Part shown: positions 47,901 through 59,431 of the stretch, in pieces | Layout: each line of letters starts with the position of its first letter | Numbering within the stretch: the stretch's first letter is position 1 | From: Clytia hemisphaerica | Taxonomy: Eukaryota; Cnidaria; Hydrozoa; Leptothecata; Clytiidae | Direction: 5' to 3' | Assembly: GCA_902728285.1 (NCBI GenBank) | Contig: CACVBU010000498.1 | Coordinates: forward strand, 1,398,473-1,462,472 | Length of the DNA: 64,000 bases | Translations under genes and position numbers: made by a program | Notes under the pieces: generated by a model | What the model was told of the DNA's origin: nothing | Seen by the model: the letters and a program-made list of their open reading frames with translations, nothing else | The model's database searches: none

Positions 47901-50900
47901 GGAATGAACCCTTAGAGAATATGGAAGCGTCAAAAGGACAACAGAGATATAAGAGGATATCACAGCTGGCAGAATCTGTCTTTGGTGATAGTATTGTACA
48001 AGAAGGAACGAAGAAAGGATCAGGCTTGCGACCACGCAAAGAATCCAGTGTCGAAGGGGTAAACCCACTTTTTAGTCTAATTACCTATACTTCTATGAAA
48101 CACTCCTTCGCTAAAATATGAGAAATCCTTTTTTGTCTTCGTCGAATAAATGTATTTTTAATAACATTTTCAAATACAAAGTTATTGTACATGGATTGTC
48201 TCAATGGCTGCAATGCTTCTGCATTCATATATTCTTTAGACAAATCTCAAAAACCTGTTCTTTTAATGATTTAAATACTAACCTTCCTTCCATTTCAGCT
48301 GTCGGAGAGCGAATTGTGTCATTTCTGCAATCGAAAAGTATACGTTGTGGAACGTCAATCAGCTGAAGGTCTTTTCTTCCACCGCAGTTGTTTCAGATGT
48401 ACTGCTTGCAAATGCCGTTTGTTGCTTGGCAACTACGCATTCCATTGCAAGGACGAAGAAACCGAAGGGAAGTTTTATTGTAATGTTCATTATAACAGCT
48501 TGCTGTATAAAGGTGGAAAAGAAGAAGAAGAAGAAAGGAATTTGCGACCCACTCAAGTTGTTGTTAAAAAGGAATCTGGTAAGTAGAATTTCAAAGTTTT
48601 TTGAGGTTTGTTTATGAGAATTTATTACCAAAATATTACTCTTGGTTGCTTAATAAACGCCCTACCTTGTTTTGCCTTGGATAACCTTACATTAACCTGT
48701 TTTTATGCAGCATCATAGGGGTTAAGAAGTACTTTTATGTTATACGGGTATATGAATTGCTTCATTTGACACTAGTGTACACTTTCATGATTCCTAATCG
48801 ATATTTGGTTCTTTTTAAAATCCAGTGAAACGTCGACGAGCTGTTACACAACAAATCATGCCTTCTGACGTCCGTGCAGCTAATTATTCACGTCAACTGA
48901 GTAACGATGACCTCGACATAACAACCAAGTCACAGCAAACTTCCCAAGTACTCAACATCCAAAAGAAACTAAAAAATAACCTTCCACAATTGGAAGTATC
49001 CACCAAAGATACGAAACATAAACCTTATTTCACCAAAGCAGAGTAAGTGGTCTTTAAGTATTGCTTTCTTACTAAGCGCTGGAATCTATCTCGTATCACT
49101 TCGCGCTCAGTATCCGATGACGTATCTGAACTAGTGACTGTTTATTATATTGTATGCTTACATTTTCAAGATATTATTTCTTTCTGATATCGAACTAACC
49201 TTCAAATTTTCCAGTGTTGATAAAATCGATTCTTCTCAAACACCGGAAGAAAAAGAAGACCAAATTGAAAGTCCGTACGACCGCTTCACACCGCGCTCTT
49301 TGCTAGATAGGCATCCAAGCTTACTACGATGTACACCAGAGAAAGTGACAACAAAAAGTTTCATGGCTGCATCCAAGTTCAGTGTTTCGACACCAAATTT
49401 GACGAAATTAATTCAGGAAGATTCTATGTTTGAAGAGGAGAAAAAGAAGCACGAAGCTAAGTTGAATAGTCAGAAGAAAAAGAAATTAGAATACAGCCCT
49501 ACCAAGGAGAAGAAAAAACTGTCGGTACCCGACCAGTTACGAGATTCGAACAAACCAACGAACGAGGACGATCAAGAAATTTATGGTAGCGATGAATATC
49601 GACAACGTTATCAAAGTTACGTTTCACGCGAGGACAGTTTCGGTGCTGTTCATAGGAGACCGCAAGAAGAACGCCGTGCACAATATCCGGTTTCGATGGC
49701 TTTTACCGAAGGTATGCGGATACCGGGTAGTACTTTTCGACCGATATCCGTTGACATTGATATTGACGGAGCTCCTGATCTGGTTGAACCACCGACATCA
49801 ACGCAAACTGAACCTGAAAAAGGTAAAGTAGGATTATTTCATACAATCTATTTCATAAGGTATACCATTTAAATACTACATTAAAATCTTCTCAATTCGT
49901 CGTATCCAATATCAGTGCCGTAGCAACTGGGTGCCCCCCCAATAATTTTTTCAAAAATAGTTATTTTGCAAAATGCAAAGTTTTTCTTTTTTAATTTGTC
50001 ATAATTGTCTTTTAAGTGCATGTTATGAGTGCATTTTCAAGCAATCTAGAACTCAAATTTTCAAAATCCCCCCCCCTCGGGCCAAACCATGGTTGGCCCT
50101 CGCGGTGTCACTAATCTTCAGCCCCCCCCCCTCACCAATATGAAAATGCTTCCTACGGCACTGAATATTCTTTAGATTCTAAGTCTCTTCTTTCTTACTA
50201 GCAAAACCGAAAAAGAAGAAACTTGTCTTGAGAAAGAAGAAGAAAACGCTGAAACCGGAGACTATTGTGGAGGATGAAAGCGAATTGATTCCATCACCCA
50301 TCAGGAAGATTTCCCAAGGAAAAGACACCTCACCCCAAATTCCAATGTCCTCCAAAACGACTGAAGGTAAAACAGGTTTTACTACTATTTTATTATTAAT
50401 AGTATGCCGGTTAAAGTCCACTGAAATCAGCTGAACTTGTGATGTGATTTGTCAAAGCTTGATGCCTGAAACATTTCATCGATTATTTATCCCTGGATGT
50501 GTAATGTGTCAGAGTTGGATTATAATTTGCTATTTCTCATTGTTAACCGGTTACTTTTTCGAAGCGGGCTACACGACTTTTTGCGCAATGCAATTGGTTC
50601 TTTTCGCATGACGACGGGCCTACATTGTCCAGAGTGCCCGTCGTTAGGAAAATTCATTGTGACGTCACTTTTTCAAAGGAAAATGAACAATGCGTTGACA
50701 TCATTTCTCTCATTTTTTATTTCTGACGTCAGAAATTATAGCAATTTTTTTTTCTGCTTTATTTCGCTATTTTTGCTGGATAAAGCGCTAAAAATCAATC
50801 AAAGCTGGAGGAAACGGTTAACAAATACAATAACGACCGGTTTTTTTCGGGCTGTACTGAAAATATTGCCCTCGGTCAATGCAACAACCTCGCAAGCTCG

Positions 50901-53900
50901 GTCGTTACTTGACCTCGGGCAATATTTCTCAGTACAGCCCTCACTAACCGGTCATTATTGTATTAACATCAAATATTATGATTGCTTTTCTTTTAGACGG
51001 GTCATCGAAAGTGTCACCCGTTTCACCCATCAATCCTTTTACATCACCACGGCAACAAGAAGACAGAGGGCGTGGCATGTTCTCAGATTCTTCATCGTCA
51101 AGTGAAAGTGAAGAGGATGAAAGAAATAACACCCTCTTTAAAAGGGCGTTCGGTGGCGGAAAGAAAAAGGTTATTACATATTTTACGCCCCTGTTTCAAT
51201 TCCCGAATGTAAGTTTCTGATACGTCTTAAGTTTCTTGCTGGGCGAACAAATTAAAGTTCGTAGATTTAAGTTTGACAAATAGCTTATTCGAGATACCAG
51301 CAGATCGATGTACCGGATGTTACAAGTTTGTTGTTAGTTTACCCGGTGAATTAAAAAAACTACCTGGTGAATATTATTTATTTTCCCTCCTTTACACAGA
51401 ACAATTGCCACGGCATTTCCGGAGTGCTCAGAGGCCACTTTCCCGATCGAGAAACTGGTGAACTTCCCGATTTGGAAAGTCCAGCTATTTTGGGAAGTTT
51501 TCCACTTTCCCGTTCGGGAAATATTTCCCATTAAGGCAATAGTTGCCTTTTCCATAGTGGTTCCGACTAAAAGAGAAAGAGAAAAAAAAATGATCTTTTT
51601 TCTCAAAAATGACTCTTTTCGAATTTTCTTCATAACTTTTGAACGCGTGAAGCAAATTTAAAGTACGATAGCTCAAAATTTAAGTTAGCCTTTGTTCTTT
51701 CTGGTGGTGGAAAGTTTAGATATATAATATCTATAGTTTTCTCACAATCTAGCTTCAAACTTGTACACTTTTTTTGAAACACCCGGTACTTTGTTCGTTC
51801 TATATTTTTGAAGTTCTGAAGTTATAAAGGTTCTATAAAAGAACACCTGAGCTTACCAAAGTAGTGTAGGTGTGGTCCTTTTAGACAAATCTTCAAAATT
51901 CGTTCTTTAATCTCGTCAACAGAAGAAGGCATTAACAGAAGAAGAAAGGCGACAACAAGAGCAAAAAGCTAAGCGAAGGGAACAGCGAAAAATACGCAAA
52001 GAAATGAAAGAGCGTGAATCGAAACGACTTTGGGAAGCCCAATCAATTCAATGGAAACTCAATGAGGTTGATGTCAAGATGTATGAGCTGGAAGAACGTG
52101 CTAAATCGGTAGAGAGAAGTCTACGCGATGGAAATAGTAAGTAATTCCTTTTTTTTAGGAGTGTGCTCCACCACTTCCCGAGGGGGGGGGGTACTTATGC
52201 AAAATATGTAACGGGTATGTGCGAGCCATAAGGGTCTTTTTTCACACCATCGAAGGTCTCTCAAAGGGGTACAAAAACCATTAAAAAGAAAATTGAGTAT
52301 CTGTAAGGGTCCAGAAATCACAAAATTTCTCATAGGGTCGTGATTTTCCAAAAATTGGACAAAAACCTAGCAAACCTAGCCCCCCCCCGGTACCACTTTC
52401 AGGCTCTTGCACTTTTTAGACGACCAAATTTCTGAGTTTATCTTTGCAATTTTGCTTTATGTGCTTCATTTTAACACACTTTTTATGTGACCAAATTTTT
52501 GATTGGAGATACTCCAAAAACTACCAATTTGTCGAAACTAATAATTTCTTTCCTTCTCATTCTTTGTGGTGATATTCTAAAAAGGTTCTTGTTTTCGATA
52601 ATATAAAGTTATATTCTCAGAGTGAATTAACTATTTTCGGTTGACTTGCTTTTACAGCGCCACCAGCGGATACCAACAAATTGACGTTTGAATGGTTCAA
52701 CTTGGTGAACGAGAAGAACACATTATTACGTTTTGAATCTGAACTCGTTATCCAATCCAACTCCATCCAATTGGAAGACCGACAAGCTCGTTTGGAACAA
52801 AGGATTCGTGACCTACTTACCTCTGATAGTAAGAACTTTTTTGATTTTTTTTCTTACAACCGTTACGCTGCTAGTTCATGGGGATGGGTCACTATATTTA
52901 AATATTTAAATGACTGGGTTATAAATGATCTCATCCACATATCATCCATCCGATGTACACCACGCTCTGCTCTCAAGGGTTGTGGCGAATGTGACCTAGT
53001 TTTTCAGTGAAAACAATAACAAACAAACCATTAAAATATTACATAGTATTTATGTATACGATTGAGTTTGATTTTGGTGCAATTGTTCTGACTTCCACAT
53101 CGCCGCGCTCAAAGGCTCGTATAACTGATATTCATCCAAAAACTGGATTTAAAAGATCGAAGCAGTTCGCCAGCTTGGATAGATTCTCTTATCAGACTAG
53201 CTTGTAACATGTCACTGGATTCTAAAGTGTCTGTTTATTCTTCTTCAAGGTCCACGAAAGAAGCAACACGAAGAGGTTGAGCGTCTGACGAAAGAATTGG
53301 TGGACACCGTAGAGCAACGAAATGGTCTCGTGGAAATGTTGGAAGGAGATCGATTGAGGTAACAGTGGCTCATTATCATTCAAATTACTACCTCTAATTG
53401 AATAATTTCAGATTTATATCGTCTTTTTCTAGTCGTGTCGGAGAGTCTCTCTAGAAAGTAGAAGCAAACACTCGAATACGAAGTTGAATTTGCAACTTTT
53501 TTTATTTCCCAGGGAACTGGAGGAAGACAAAACAATCGAAGATGTATTTACGCAAAAAGGTATTCTTTACTTACCTTGCTATGTACTCTCGGGTACCTAA
53601 TAGCCGCCCCCCCCCCGCTAATTAATTTTTCGAAAATTTTCCAACCAGGACATTCTATTCTAACCCCCCCCCCCGCTTATTAATTTTTGGGAAAATGTTT
53701 TCGAAAGTTCCCTCTTTTGTCCTAATTCTTCTGTATTAGCTCCCTTTTCAAAAATTTCCCACCCAGGACATTTTTATTCCAACCCCCCCCCCCCCGCTTA
53801 TTAAGTTTTGAGATTTTTTCCAACTCCCCCGCTTATTCCAATCCCCCCCGGCTATTAAGTACCCGAGAGTATCTCATAACTTAACGGGACTTATTTTCGC

Positions 53901-54086
53901 ACGAACTGATAAATAAGGTATCCTTTATTTGAATCACCCTACGAATCGCTTTTTGTCGGAGTTTCAGGTGTTATCCCAGAGAGTTCTGGAGAGTTTTAGT
54001 TGAAATGAAATTTAATAGATTTAATAGCAGATACCTTTTTTTCTTTTTTTGCAGCTCATGCGTTCGGCATGGATCGGTTAATTTAA
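38964..54086 (+). CDS. MICAL: MICAL-type flavoprotein monooxygenase (FAD-MO, CH, LIM, bMERB), complete, 23 exons
   Basis: Oxidises actin methionines with NADPH and FAD to disassemble filaments; the bMERB end binds Rab8-family GTPases (family knowledge). Exons: 38964-39429, 39588-39689, 40410-40765, 41066-41323, 43218-43420, 43733-43878, 44136-44292, 44566-44614, 44732-44873, 45177-45296, 46885-47042, 47335-47382, 47723-48058, 48299-48578, 48826-49042, 49215-49822, 50202-50366, 50997-51169, 51923-52136, 52658-52828, 53250-53358, 53513-53559, 54055-54086; 1518 aa in unbroken frame. The start has context accATGG and a TGA two codons upstream. Domains: monooxygenase about 1-510 (GAGPVG at 91-96, [41 protein letters not shown]); CH about 511-626 ([14 protein letters not shown]); LIM about 848-910 ([22 protein letters not shown]); charged linker; bMERB about 1330-1515 ([24 protein letters not shown]). 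The domain order fits MICAL, not MICAL-like, which lacks the oxidase. Exon 10 is the least certain. Confidence 0.95.
39949..40292 (+). mobile_element. Retroposon-like insert with 13-bp target duplication and tRNA-Ala-like segment
   Basis: The perfect 13-bp direct repeat TCAAACTCAATTC flanks 344 bp (39936-39948 and 40293-40305). A tRNA-like stretch at 40173-40244 has an A box (TAGCGCAGTTGG), a B box (GGGTTCAATTC), an anticodon-loop reading GGC, and good T and anticodon stems. Unusually, the tRNA-like part lies near the 3' side rather than at the 5' head. It is in MICAL intron 2. Confidence 0.55.
41514..42116. mobile_element. MITE with TTAA duplication and AGGGGAATTAACGTTT ends
   Basis: This 603-bp element has perfect 16-bp terminal inverted repeats AGGGGAATTAACGTTT, flanked by TTAA at 41510-41513 and 42117-42120. 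The TTAA target suggests piggyBac or another TTAA-specific family. It is in MICAL intron 4. No coding potential; the rest of this intron (42120-43217) shows nothing recognisable. Confidence 0.7.
44378..44502. mobile_element. Decayed TTAA-type MITE fragment
   Basis: The right end reads CAAAGGGTTAA, the inverse of the TTAACCCTTT ends seen at 5043 and 36250. The left side has a mutated CTAATCCCTATAG followed by ATGGCGAG, like the ATGGCGAG next to the left end at 5047. It is in MICAL intron 7. The identity rests on short similarity. Confidence 0.4.
45828..46419. mobile_element. Inverted-repeat element made of AATTAATGCGG motifs
   Basis: Ends CCTTAAGGGAATAAATTAAT are inverted copies, each preceded or followed by TA. 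Inside both arms the motif AATTAATGCGGAATAAATTA repeats in opposite orientation. It is 592 bp long and lies in MICAL intron 10. No coding potential. Confidence 0.65.
49913..50163. mobile_element. MITE with CAGTGCCGTAG ends and 5-bp duplication
   Basis: A 251-bp element with inverted ends CAGTGCCGTAG and a perfect 5-bp flanking repeat AATAT (49908-49912, 50164-50168). The interior has several C runs. It ends 38 bp before MICAL exon 17, so it contributes to the branch-point region of that intron. It may be a hAT group with short duplications. Confidence 0.6.
50824..50964. repeat. Imperfect palindrome in MICAL intron 17
   Basis: Arms of about 55 bp (AATACAATAACGACCGG; GGGCTGTACTGA; AATATTGCCC) flank a spacer of roughly 25 bp. 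It ends about 30 bp before exon 18. A second smaller hairpin, ACGACGGGC/GCCCGTCGT, lies at about 50610-50650. It may be one end of a larger element. Confidence 0.55.
53586..53869. mobile_element. G-run TA-type MITE
   Basis: 284 bp with ends CTCTCGGGTACCTAATAGCC, inverted at the right with one mismatch, and TA outside each end. The interior contains repeated CCCCCCCGCTTATTAATTTT units in one orientation. It lies in MICAL intron 22. The relative at 35000-35212 is truncated. Confidence 0.65.
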
Positions 54087-54704
54087 ATGATCTTTCACTG
54101 GTTGCGTGTGGAATGACAAGTTAAAACCTCCAAAGAAATTCATAATATTTTTGATATATTTTTAAAATCACCATTCTTGAATGTTAAGTTAAGTTTTGAC
54201 TATAGCTTTAAAAGACTATTGGATTTGATCACTTCAGTTCTTCCAGATGCCAACGTAACTTCAGAAGCTTAATAATTGAAATTGAATTGAATCTGTCAAA
54301 CCTTAAATATTTTCTTTGATTTACAAAGTATCCATTGAGTATTGTTTTATATTATAGTCGAACGTGTGCAACGCACTGGGCTCAACTTCAGTGGCTTCAA
54401 ATTATTCATAGGCCCAATTGTAGACACTCAGGTATTCACCCAATGACCAAGTGTGCCAAATCAGCCAAATCCGACAATTTTTGGCTGCCCCAAAGTTTTA
54501 GCCTCGTTTTTGGCGAAAAACTCGTCCCCATGCCCCAAAAATCCAGTTCGATTTGATTGAAATGATCACTTTTTAAAAAGAATGTTAAAAAAAGAATGTG
54601 CTCGATGAGTAGCCTAACGGTCTTGGAAAACTAGTAAGTTTGACGTTTGACGATAGAAATCTTAGGCTGATTCAATACGGCTTTTTCATTTAGAAAACGA
54701 CATA

Positions 54705-55136
54705 CAGGGTGTCCCTAATAAAAGTATCGAGTTTGAACATGCGATTGAGTAGAAAGTTTTAAGTGTGTATTCACAAAATTGTATTTTAAGCTCTCCCTCT
54801 TTTTTCTTTGTCATTACGTAACAATAAAAACATACTCTGCCTGTTTACAAATGCAACGAAATTACGATCATGAGAAAAACGCAACAATTAAAACATGTTT
54901 GTAAAGAATCGTATGTAAAACTATGAAAATAATAAAAATGGAATGTATGGAACAATAAAAAAGTAAAACGAGGGAATTTGAATTGTAAAAGGGCTATTGA
55001 TTAATTTATAAGTTGTAACTACCTTTTGTAATGAGCCTATGTGATGGAGAACGTTCTTATATTTTAGCGATAACACACACAAACTTTTTTACTCAATCGC
55101 ATGTTCAAACTCGATACTTTTATTAGGGACACCCTG
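54705..55136. mobile_element. Tc1/mariner-like MITE
   Basis: 432 bp with near-perfect terminal inverted repeats of about 45 bp starting CAGGGTGTCCCTAATAAAAG. TA is duplicated outside both ends (54703-54704, 55137-55138). CAGGGTGTCCC ends with a TA target fit mariner-type elements. No transposase frame. It lies 0.6 kb past the MICAL stop codon. Confidence 0.75.
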
Positions 55137-55818
55137 TAGAACCGCAACTTTCAAAAAATTTGAATAAAAATTTAGTAATCAGTGCATTTTTAACATAATT
55201 TTATTTTTTTACTTAAATTTGTATATGTAATGTTTATTTTGTTTAATTTATTTAGTTTTTTTTTTGTCCTTTTTTATTTGGCCTTAATTTATGAAAATTT
55301 ATGCACTTTTCTTATCGAGTACTTCAAGAATTTCGATTAAATTTTTATGCCACCCTAAATTGTTATGGGATGTTGTGCTGGTTCATCTTCGAGTATGTAG
55401 TTTTGAAGAATTTTTTTCACTTTTCTATTATTACAATCAAACCATTGACTTCTTCAAGACATGAGCATCATTGTACAGTATACCTCGATCATTTAGAAAG
55501 ATCTTTTTGCAATTTGATAGTGTTGTTTATACGAAAACGAGAATTTTTAACATAAGTCTTTATAATTATATAGATCTTCACAATTTATAACATAGTATTT
55601 CCTTCGTTTAGAGGGTAGAAAAAGAATATTTAAGAGAGTTTAATAGAGATCAAGTAGTCATTGTTTCTTTTTTCCAACTCTCTTTTAAAGTTTTGTTTTT
55701 CCAACTCTTTTTAAAGTTTCGTTTTTCCAAAAGAATTTTCTTGAATCGATTTCTTCCCGTTAAAAAATATTTCCTTAAGGGGCCATTCAAATGGAAGATA
55801 ACTTCTTGGAAAACCTTA

Positions 55819-56106
55819 CTCTTAGGTGCCAAATAAACGGGGGGGGGTTGGAAAATTTTCGAAATTTTAATAAACGGGGGGGGACCTAATTGCCGGGGGG
55901 TTGGAAATTGTACTTCTGAAAACCCCAAAATAAGGTAAATATAGGCTAAAATCAGGCTTTTTGGAGCAAAATAAGGGGACTTCTTTTGCCAACTGACAAT
56001 ATTCTTAAAAATTAATAAACGGGGGGGTCCTAATAAGGTCCGGGGGGGTTGGAAAATTTTCGAAAAATTAACAAGCGGAGGGGCCCGTTTATTTGGCACC
56101 TAAGAG
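55819..56106. mobile_element. G-run TA-type MITE
   Basis: 288 bp with inverted ends CTCTTAGGTGCCAAATAAAC and TA outside both. Several GGGGGGG runs follow TAATAAAC-like text. Same design as the elements at 53586 and 56593, but distinct in sequence. Confidence 0.65.
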
Positions 56107-56254
56107 TACACCTGCATTCAAAAAATGTTCTACTTACTTGTAGACATGTTTTTTCGGGATACCCTGTATACAAGAATATTGAATTCCCATCAGCTATAAA
56201 AAAAGTAAGAAAAGAAATTTTAATCCAAAATGTTCAAAAGTAATTTCCTAAAGG

Positions 56255-56490
56255 CTTGGGGACACGAGAAGTTTTTTTTCGCGTTGGTGCAATGCAACAT
56301 GCTCCATCCCACTGACACAATAAAAAAAGTGATTCGAATCAATTTTGCTCCATAGTCCCAGGGACAAAAGTGCGATTTCACTTTTATTGATAGAAAAAAA
56401 ATGGGGTGGAGACACGAGAAAGCGTTTCAGGTTGGTGGGATGGAGCATGTTGCATTGCACCAACGCGAAAATAACTTCTCGTGTCCCCAG
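56255..56490. mobile_element. MITE with 55-bp inverted repeats
   Basis: Ends GGGGACACGAGAAGTT continue through TTGGTGCAATGCAACATG to CTCCATCCCA in both orientations, with a few differences near the tips. A further partial copy of the end (GGAGACACGAGAAAGCG) lies inside at about 56407. No clear target duplication. Confidence 0.65.
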
Positions 56491-56592
56491 GGATGGTAAT
56501 TGTTAATTTAGAGTTCCGTGTTTTTTATATGTACTGTCAAATGTACTCGTTGGGGATAGCTATTGAATTGAAATTGAAATATATGCTTATTA

Positions 56593-56743
56593 CTCTCTTT
56601 TGTGCTTAATTGTAGGGGGTGGGATAAGCAGGGGGTCATTATTAAGCGATATAGGGGTGAAAATTTCATAAAATGGGGGGGGACATTTTAATTTTCCCAA
56701 AAATTGCAAAGTGACCCCCACCCTACAATTAAGCACAAAAGAG
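56593..56743. mobile_element. Short G-run TA-type MITE
   Basis: 151 bp with inverted ends CTCTTTTGTGCTTAATTG followed by a G run. TA lies directly outside each end (56591-56592, 56744-56745). Shortest member of the CTCT-ended group in this window. Confidence 0.65.
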
Positions 56744-57039
56744 TACGCTTCTTTTGATGTCAAATAAACATAAGCTGTTATTCACGGCCACACTACTTGG
56801 GAGATTTTGCCTCACACAAAAATTATGAAGGTTTTTTCTTAGAGAGAGAGAGAGATAAACCTTCCCTTAGCACAGGGAATAGGCCCTATCCTAAGATAGA
56901 GATCACAGCGCTAGGTAGATAAAATAAAAAGCGAAAAAAAGGAAAAATTATGCAAATAAGTAACTAGATAAAACTATCAAAAAATATTCTACTTGGAATT
57001 AATAATTTTACGCCAATCCAGACGATTCAAAGCTTTTTG

Positions 57040-57750
57040 ATACCAGTCATTTTTTGACAAACCAACCTTTTTCAAGTACTAAATTTCGCGATTGCTACTT
57101 TCTGTAATTTTTCGCGTGTATCAAATTTGGCGATTCACTGAATCGGATATTTTTAAATAAAGGAGTTATAACAAAAATAAACTAAACACAACGTATTACA
57201 ACCATCGTTGAGAATTCTGATTATTTTAACGTTTTTCAAGATTTAAAGTTCCGGCGAGAAAGTCGATTTTGGGCTTATCTCTTTAATTTAATCGAATATT
57301 TCAATTTGGGAGGGGTTTGCAGACTTCCATGCTATATTCTGAGCCTTATTGGACTATTTTTGAACTTTTGGATTTCCAGATCCTAAGGTAAAACTCTTAT
57401 TATCGTACTTAAAATTTTACCCTTCCAACCTACTTACTACCTACAAATCGATTGTGGTTTCAAACTACCCGGTGAATTTGCCTTTTTTTCTCAAATATTA
57501 TGACCTTGATTGTAGGTGCAAAAATAGTATGAAATAGATATTACTGATCACTCAAAAAGATTCATTCTCTCTTTTATTTTCGAAATTGTTGGTCTACTTT
57601 GAAAAAAATTTTTCGTGTGTATTTAATTTAGCGATTTTGTGGTTTTGAAAAATTTAAACAGTACTAAATTCCGCAAAATTTTGCCTAAAAACTCGCGAAA
57701 TTAAGTACACGCGAAAATTAAGTACCCGCGAAAATATATACACTTTTAAG
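57040..57750. repeat. Repeat-rich intergenic DNA with 'CGCGAAAATTAAGTAC' motifs
   Basis: The motif TTCGCGTGTA(C/T)..AATTT and its complement occur at about 57070-57150, 57610-57640 and 57690-57740, in opposing orientations. This suggests another decayed inverted-repeat element. Exact ends cannot be set. No gene. Confidence 0.4.
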
Positions 57751-57930
57751 ATAAAATTTTTGGTATACCCAACATCTACCAACCAGATTAGGAAGTAAAA
57801 TTTCTTCAAAACCATGGTACAGGTCTGGTATTTGAGACCTTTTGAGAACTCGGTACAAAAAGTTAAATAACTAGATTTATTGTAAACACTTAGACGAGTA
57901 AAGTGAAGCGAATTATAATTTTAAACAATT

Positions 57931-57936
57931 TTTATT
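57931..57936 (-). terminator. Poly(A) signal of NDUFB8
   Basis: AATAAA on the minus strand, about 65 bases downstream of the NDUFB8 stop codon. Confidence 0.6.
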
Positions 57937-57999
57937 CAAATTAATAAAAAATAAGAAATGTACAATAAGCTTTCATTCAAAAGAATATGAAATAAAATT

Positions 58000-59428
58000 T
58001 CACCATCCATAATGTGGTCGTGGAATCTTTCTTTTGAGGTCATACTCTGTTGGTTCTTTATCAGGGTCCCCGCCCATCTCAAGATACAAATTATTGTAAG
58101 GATATGGTTTTGGTGCAGCTGGGTCCCTCGATGGAGCATCGTAAACATATTCTGAATAAAAAATCAAACCACCAAGAAGACCTAAGGCAATGCTGAGATG
58201 TAAAGCCATTTCCTTTGGTGTGTAGCGATGGTTTGAAATATCATCTGGCATCCATATATTCAGTGCGTCATGGTTTACATGAAGAGGTTCCCCAAAATGT
58301 CTACGTTCCTGTTGATCCCAGTATGGCAAAGTTGGGTCACGGTTTTGATATGACCATTCTTTGTAGTTAGGGTAATCTCCCAAGCCTAACCCATCATCTT
58401 TCCAGCCTTGATCAATGAATTCTTTGCCTGAAAATTAAAGATAATTTCAGTAGAGGTGGCATAGTAGAAATGAATACGTTAAGGGGAACACGTCAGTCTA
58501 TTGAATAACAAATTACTCCAGATAGACTTAAACTCTTATATCAAGATCACAGGATTTGGAGTGCAGGCCTCATAAAAATGCGGGAGAGCTTCAAGTTGGA
58601 AAAATTTTCCCAGATGATCCAATTTTTCCAAATTGAAATTTTTTTTTCGGGAAATCAGGGAATTTTCCGTCCCAATTTTCCAAAGTCAGGAAATTTTGCC
58701 ATTCCATTTTTACAAAATTTGAAATTTGTTCAGGAAATCAGGAAATTTTTGGAAATGCAGGATGCGGGAGAAAATCCTGAAAATGCGGGTGATTTGGCAG
58801 AATTTTTTTACCGTGGGAGAAAACGTTGACAAGCGGGAGTTTTCGGCCCAATACGGGAAAGTTGACAGCTATGCTAACTACCTAGCTAACTACCTACTAC
58901 ACTAAGAGGATTTGCAGGACCCCTCCGGCGCTCCAGAAATGGCCGGAGCAAAAGGTGTTGTTTTTTTCGTGTTCTGAAATACCGGGAGATTTTCCAGAGA
59001 GAAAAATAGTGTTTTTTTTAGCTGCTCTGGAAAACTCCGGAATGGAAGTTTCCGGAGAGTGCCGGGTGTCCTGAGTTTGCCCAGTTGAGATGAACACATT
59101 CTTGTTATTTTCATGTTCAACACATTCAAATGAAACTACCCCTCTTAATTATTATTTGTTTAGCCGTTCGAAACGACAGATTTTTTAACAGTAGGTAAAA
59201 AAGAATGGGGAGAAAAAATATTCAAAAATTTGTAAAAAAATTACCAGCTCAAAAAATCAATTTCAACAAAAAATACTGTCTAATACCTGGTGGTTTTATT
59301 GGTGGAGCAGGAGGATCGTTTCCTGTGCTACCGTTCCTCACAAAAGTAGTGGAAAGGGTTGACTTTTGAATGGTTTTAGATTGTGAAAATAGACTTCTCT
59401 TCAAAACTTGACTGATTCGAGCCGCCAT
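58000..59428 (-). CDS. NDUFB8: NADH dehydrogenase 1 beta subcomplex subunit 8 (complex I), complete, 2 exons
   Basis: Nuclear-encoded accessory subunit of respiratory complex I, in the membrane arm of the mitochondrial inner membrane. Exons 59287-59428 and 58000-58427 give 189 aa (human 186). Residues 1-35 are rich in Arg, Ser and Lys without acids (MAARISQVLKRSLF), consistent with a mitochondrial presequence. Family signatures are DDGLGLGDYP (human DDGMGYGDYP), FGEPLHVN, one membrane segment near LHLSIALGLLGGLIFYSEYV, and PYPYNNLYLEMGGDPDKEP, which closely matches the human PYPYNNLYLERGGDPSKEP. It ends in a short basic tail, HYGW. It faces MICAL tail to tail. No truncation or missing family segment. 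Confidence 0.95.
58915..59073. mobile_element. Possible small MITE in the NDUFB8 intron
   Basis: Imperfect inverted ends: CAGGACCCCTCCGGCGCTC at the left and a degenerate inverse (GAGAGTGCCGGGTGTCCTG) at the right. Length 159 bp. No clean target duplication. The adjacent stretch 58560-58850, dominated by GGAAATTTTCC-like text, is probably another repeat. Confidence 0.45.
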
Positions 59429-59431
59429 TTT
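59421..59431 (-). promoter_or_regulatory. YY1-type motif over the NDUFB8 start codon
   Basis: The minus strand reads AAAATGGCGGC, the YY1 consensus, with its ATG being the NDUFB8 start codon. Such start-overlapping YY1 sites are known at nuclear genes for mitochondrial proteins, so this suggests the transcription start lies just upstream. Binding is inferred. Confidence 0.5.

Noticed and set aside
50497..51105. 202-aa open frame on the plus strand
   Set aside because: It runs through MICAL intron 17, the palindrome and into exon 18 in the wrong frame; the exon is read in another frame with continuous phase.
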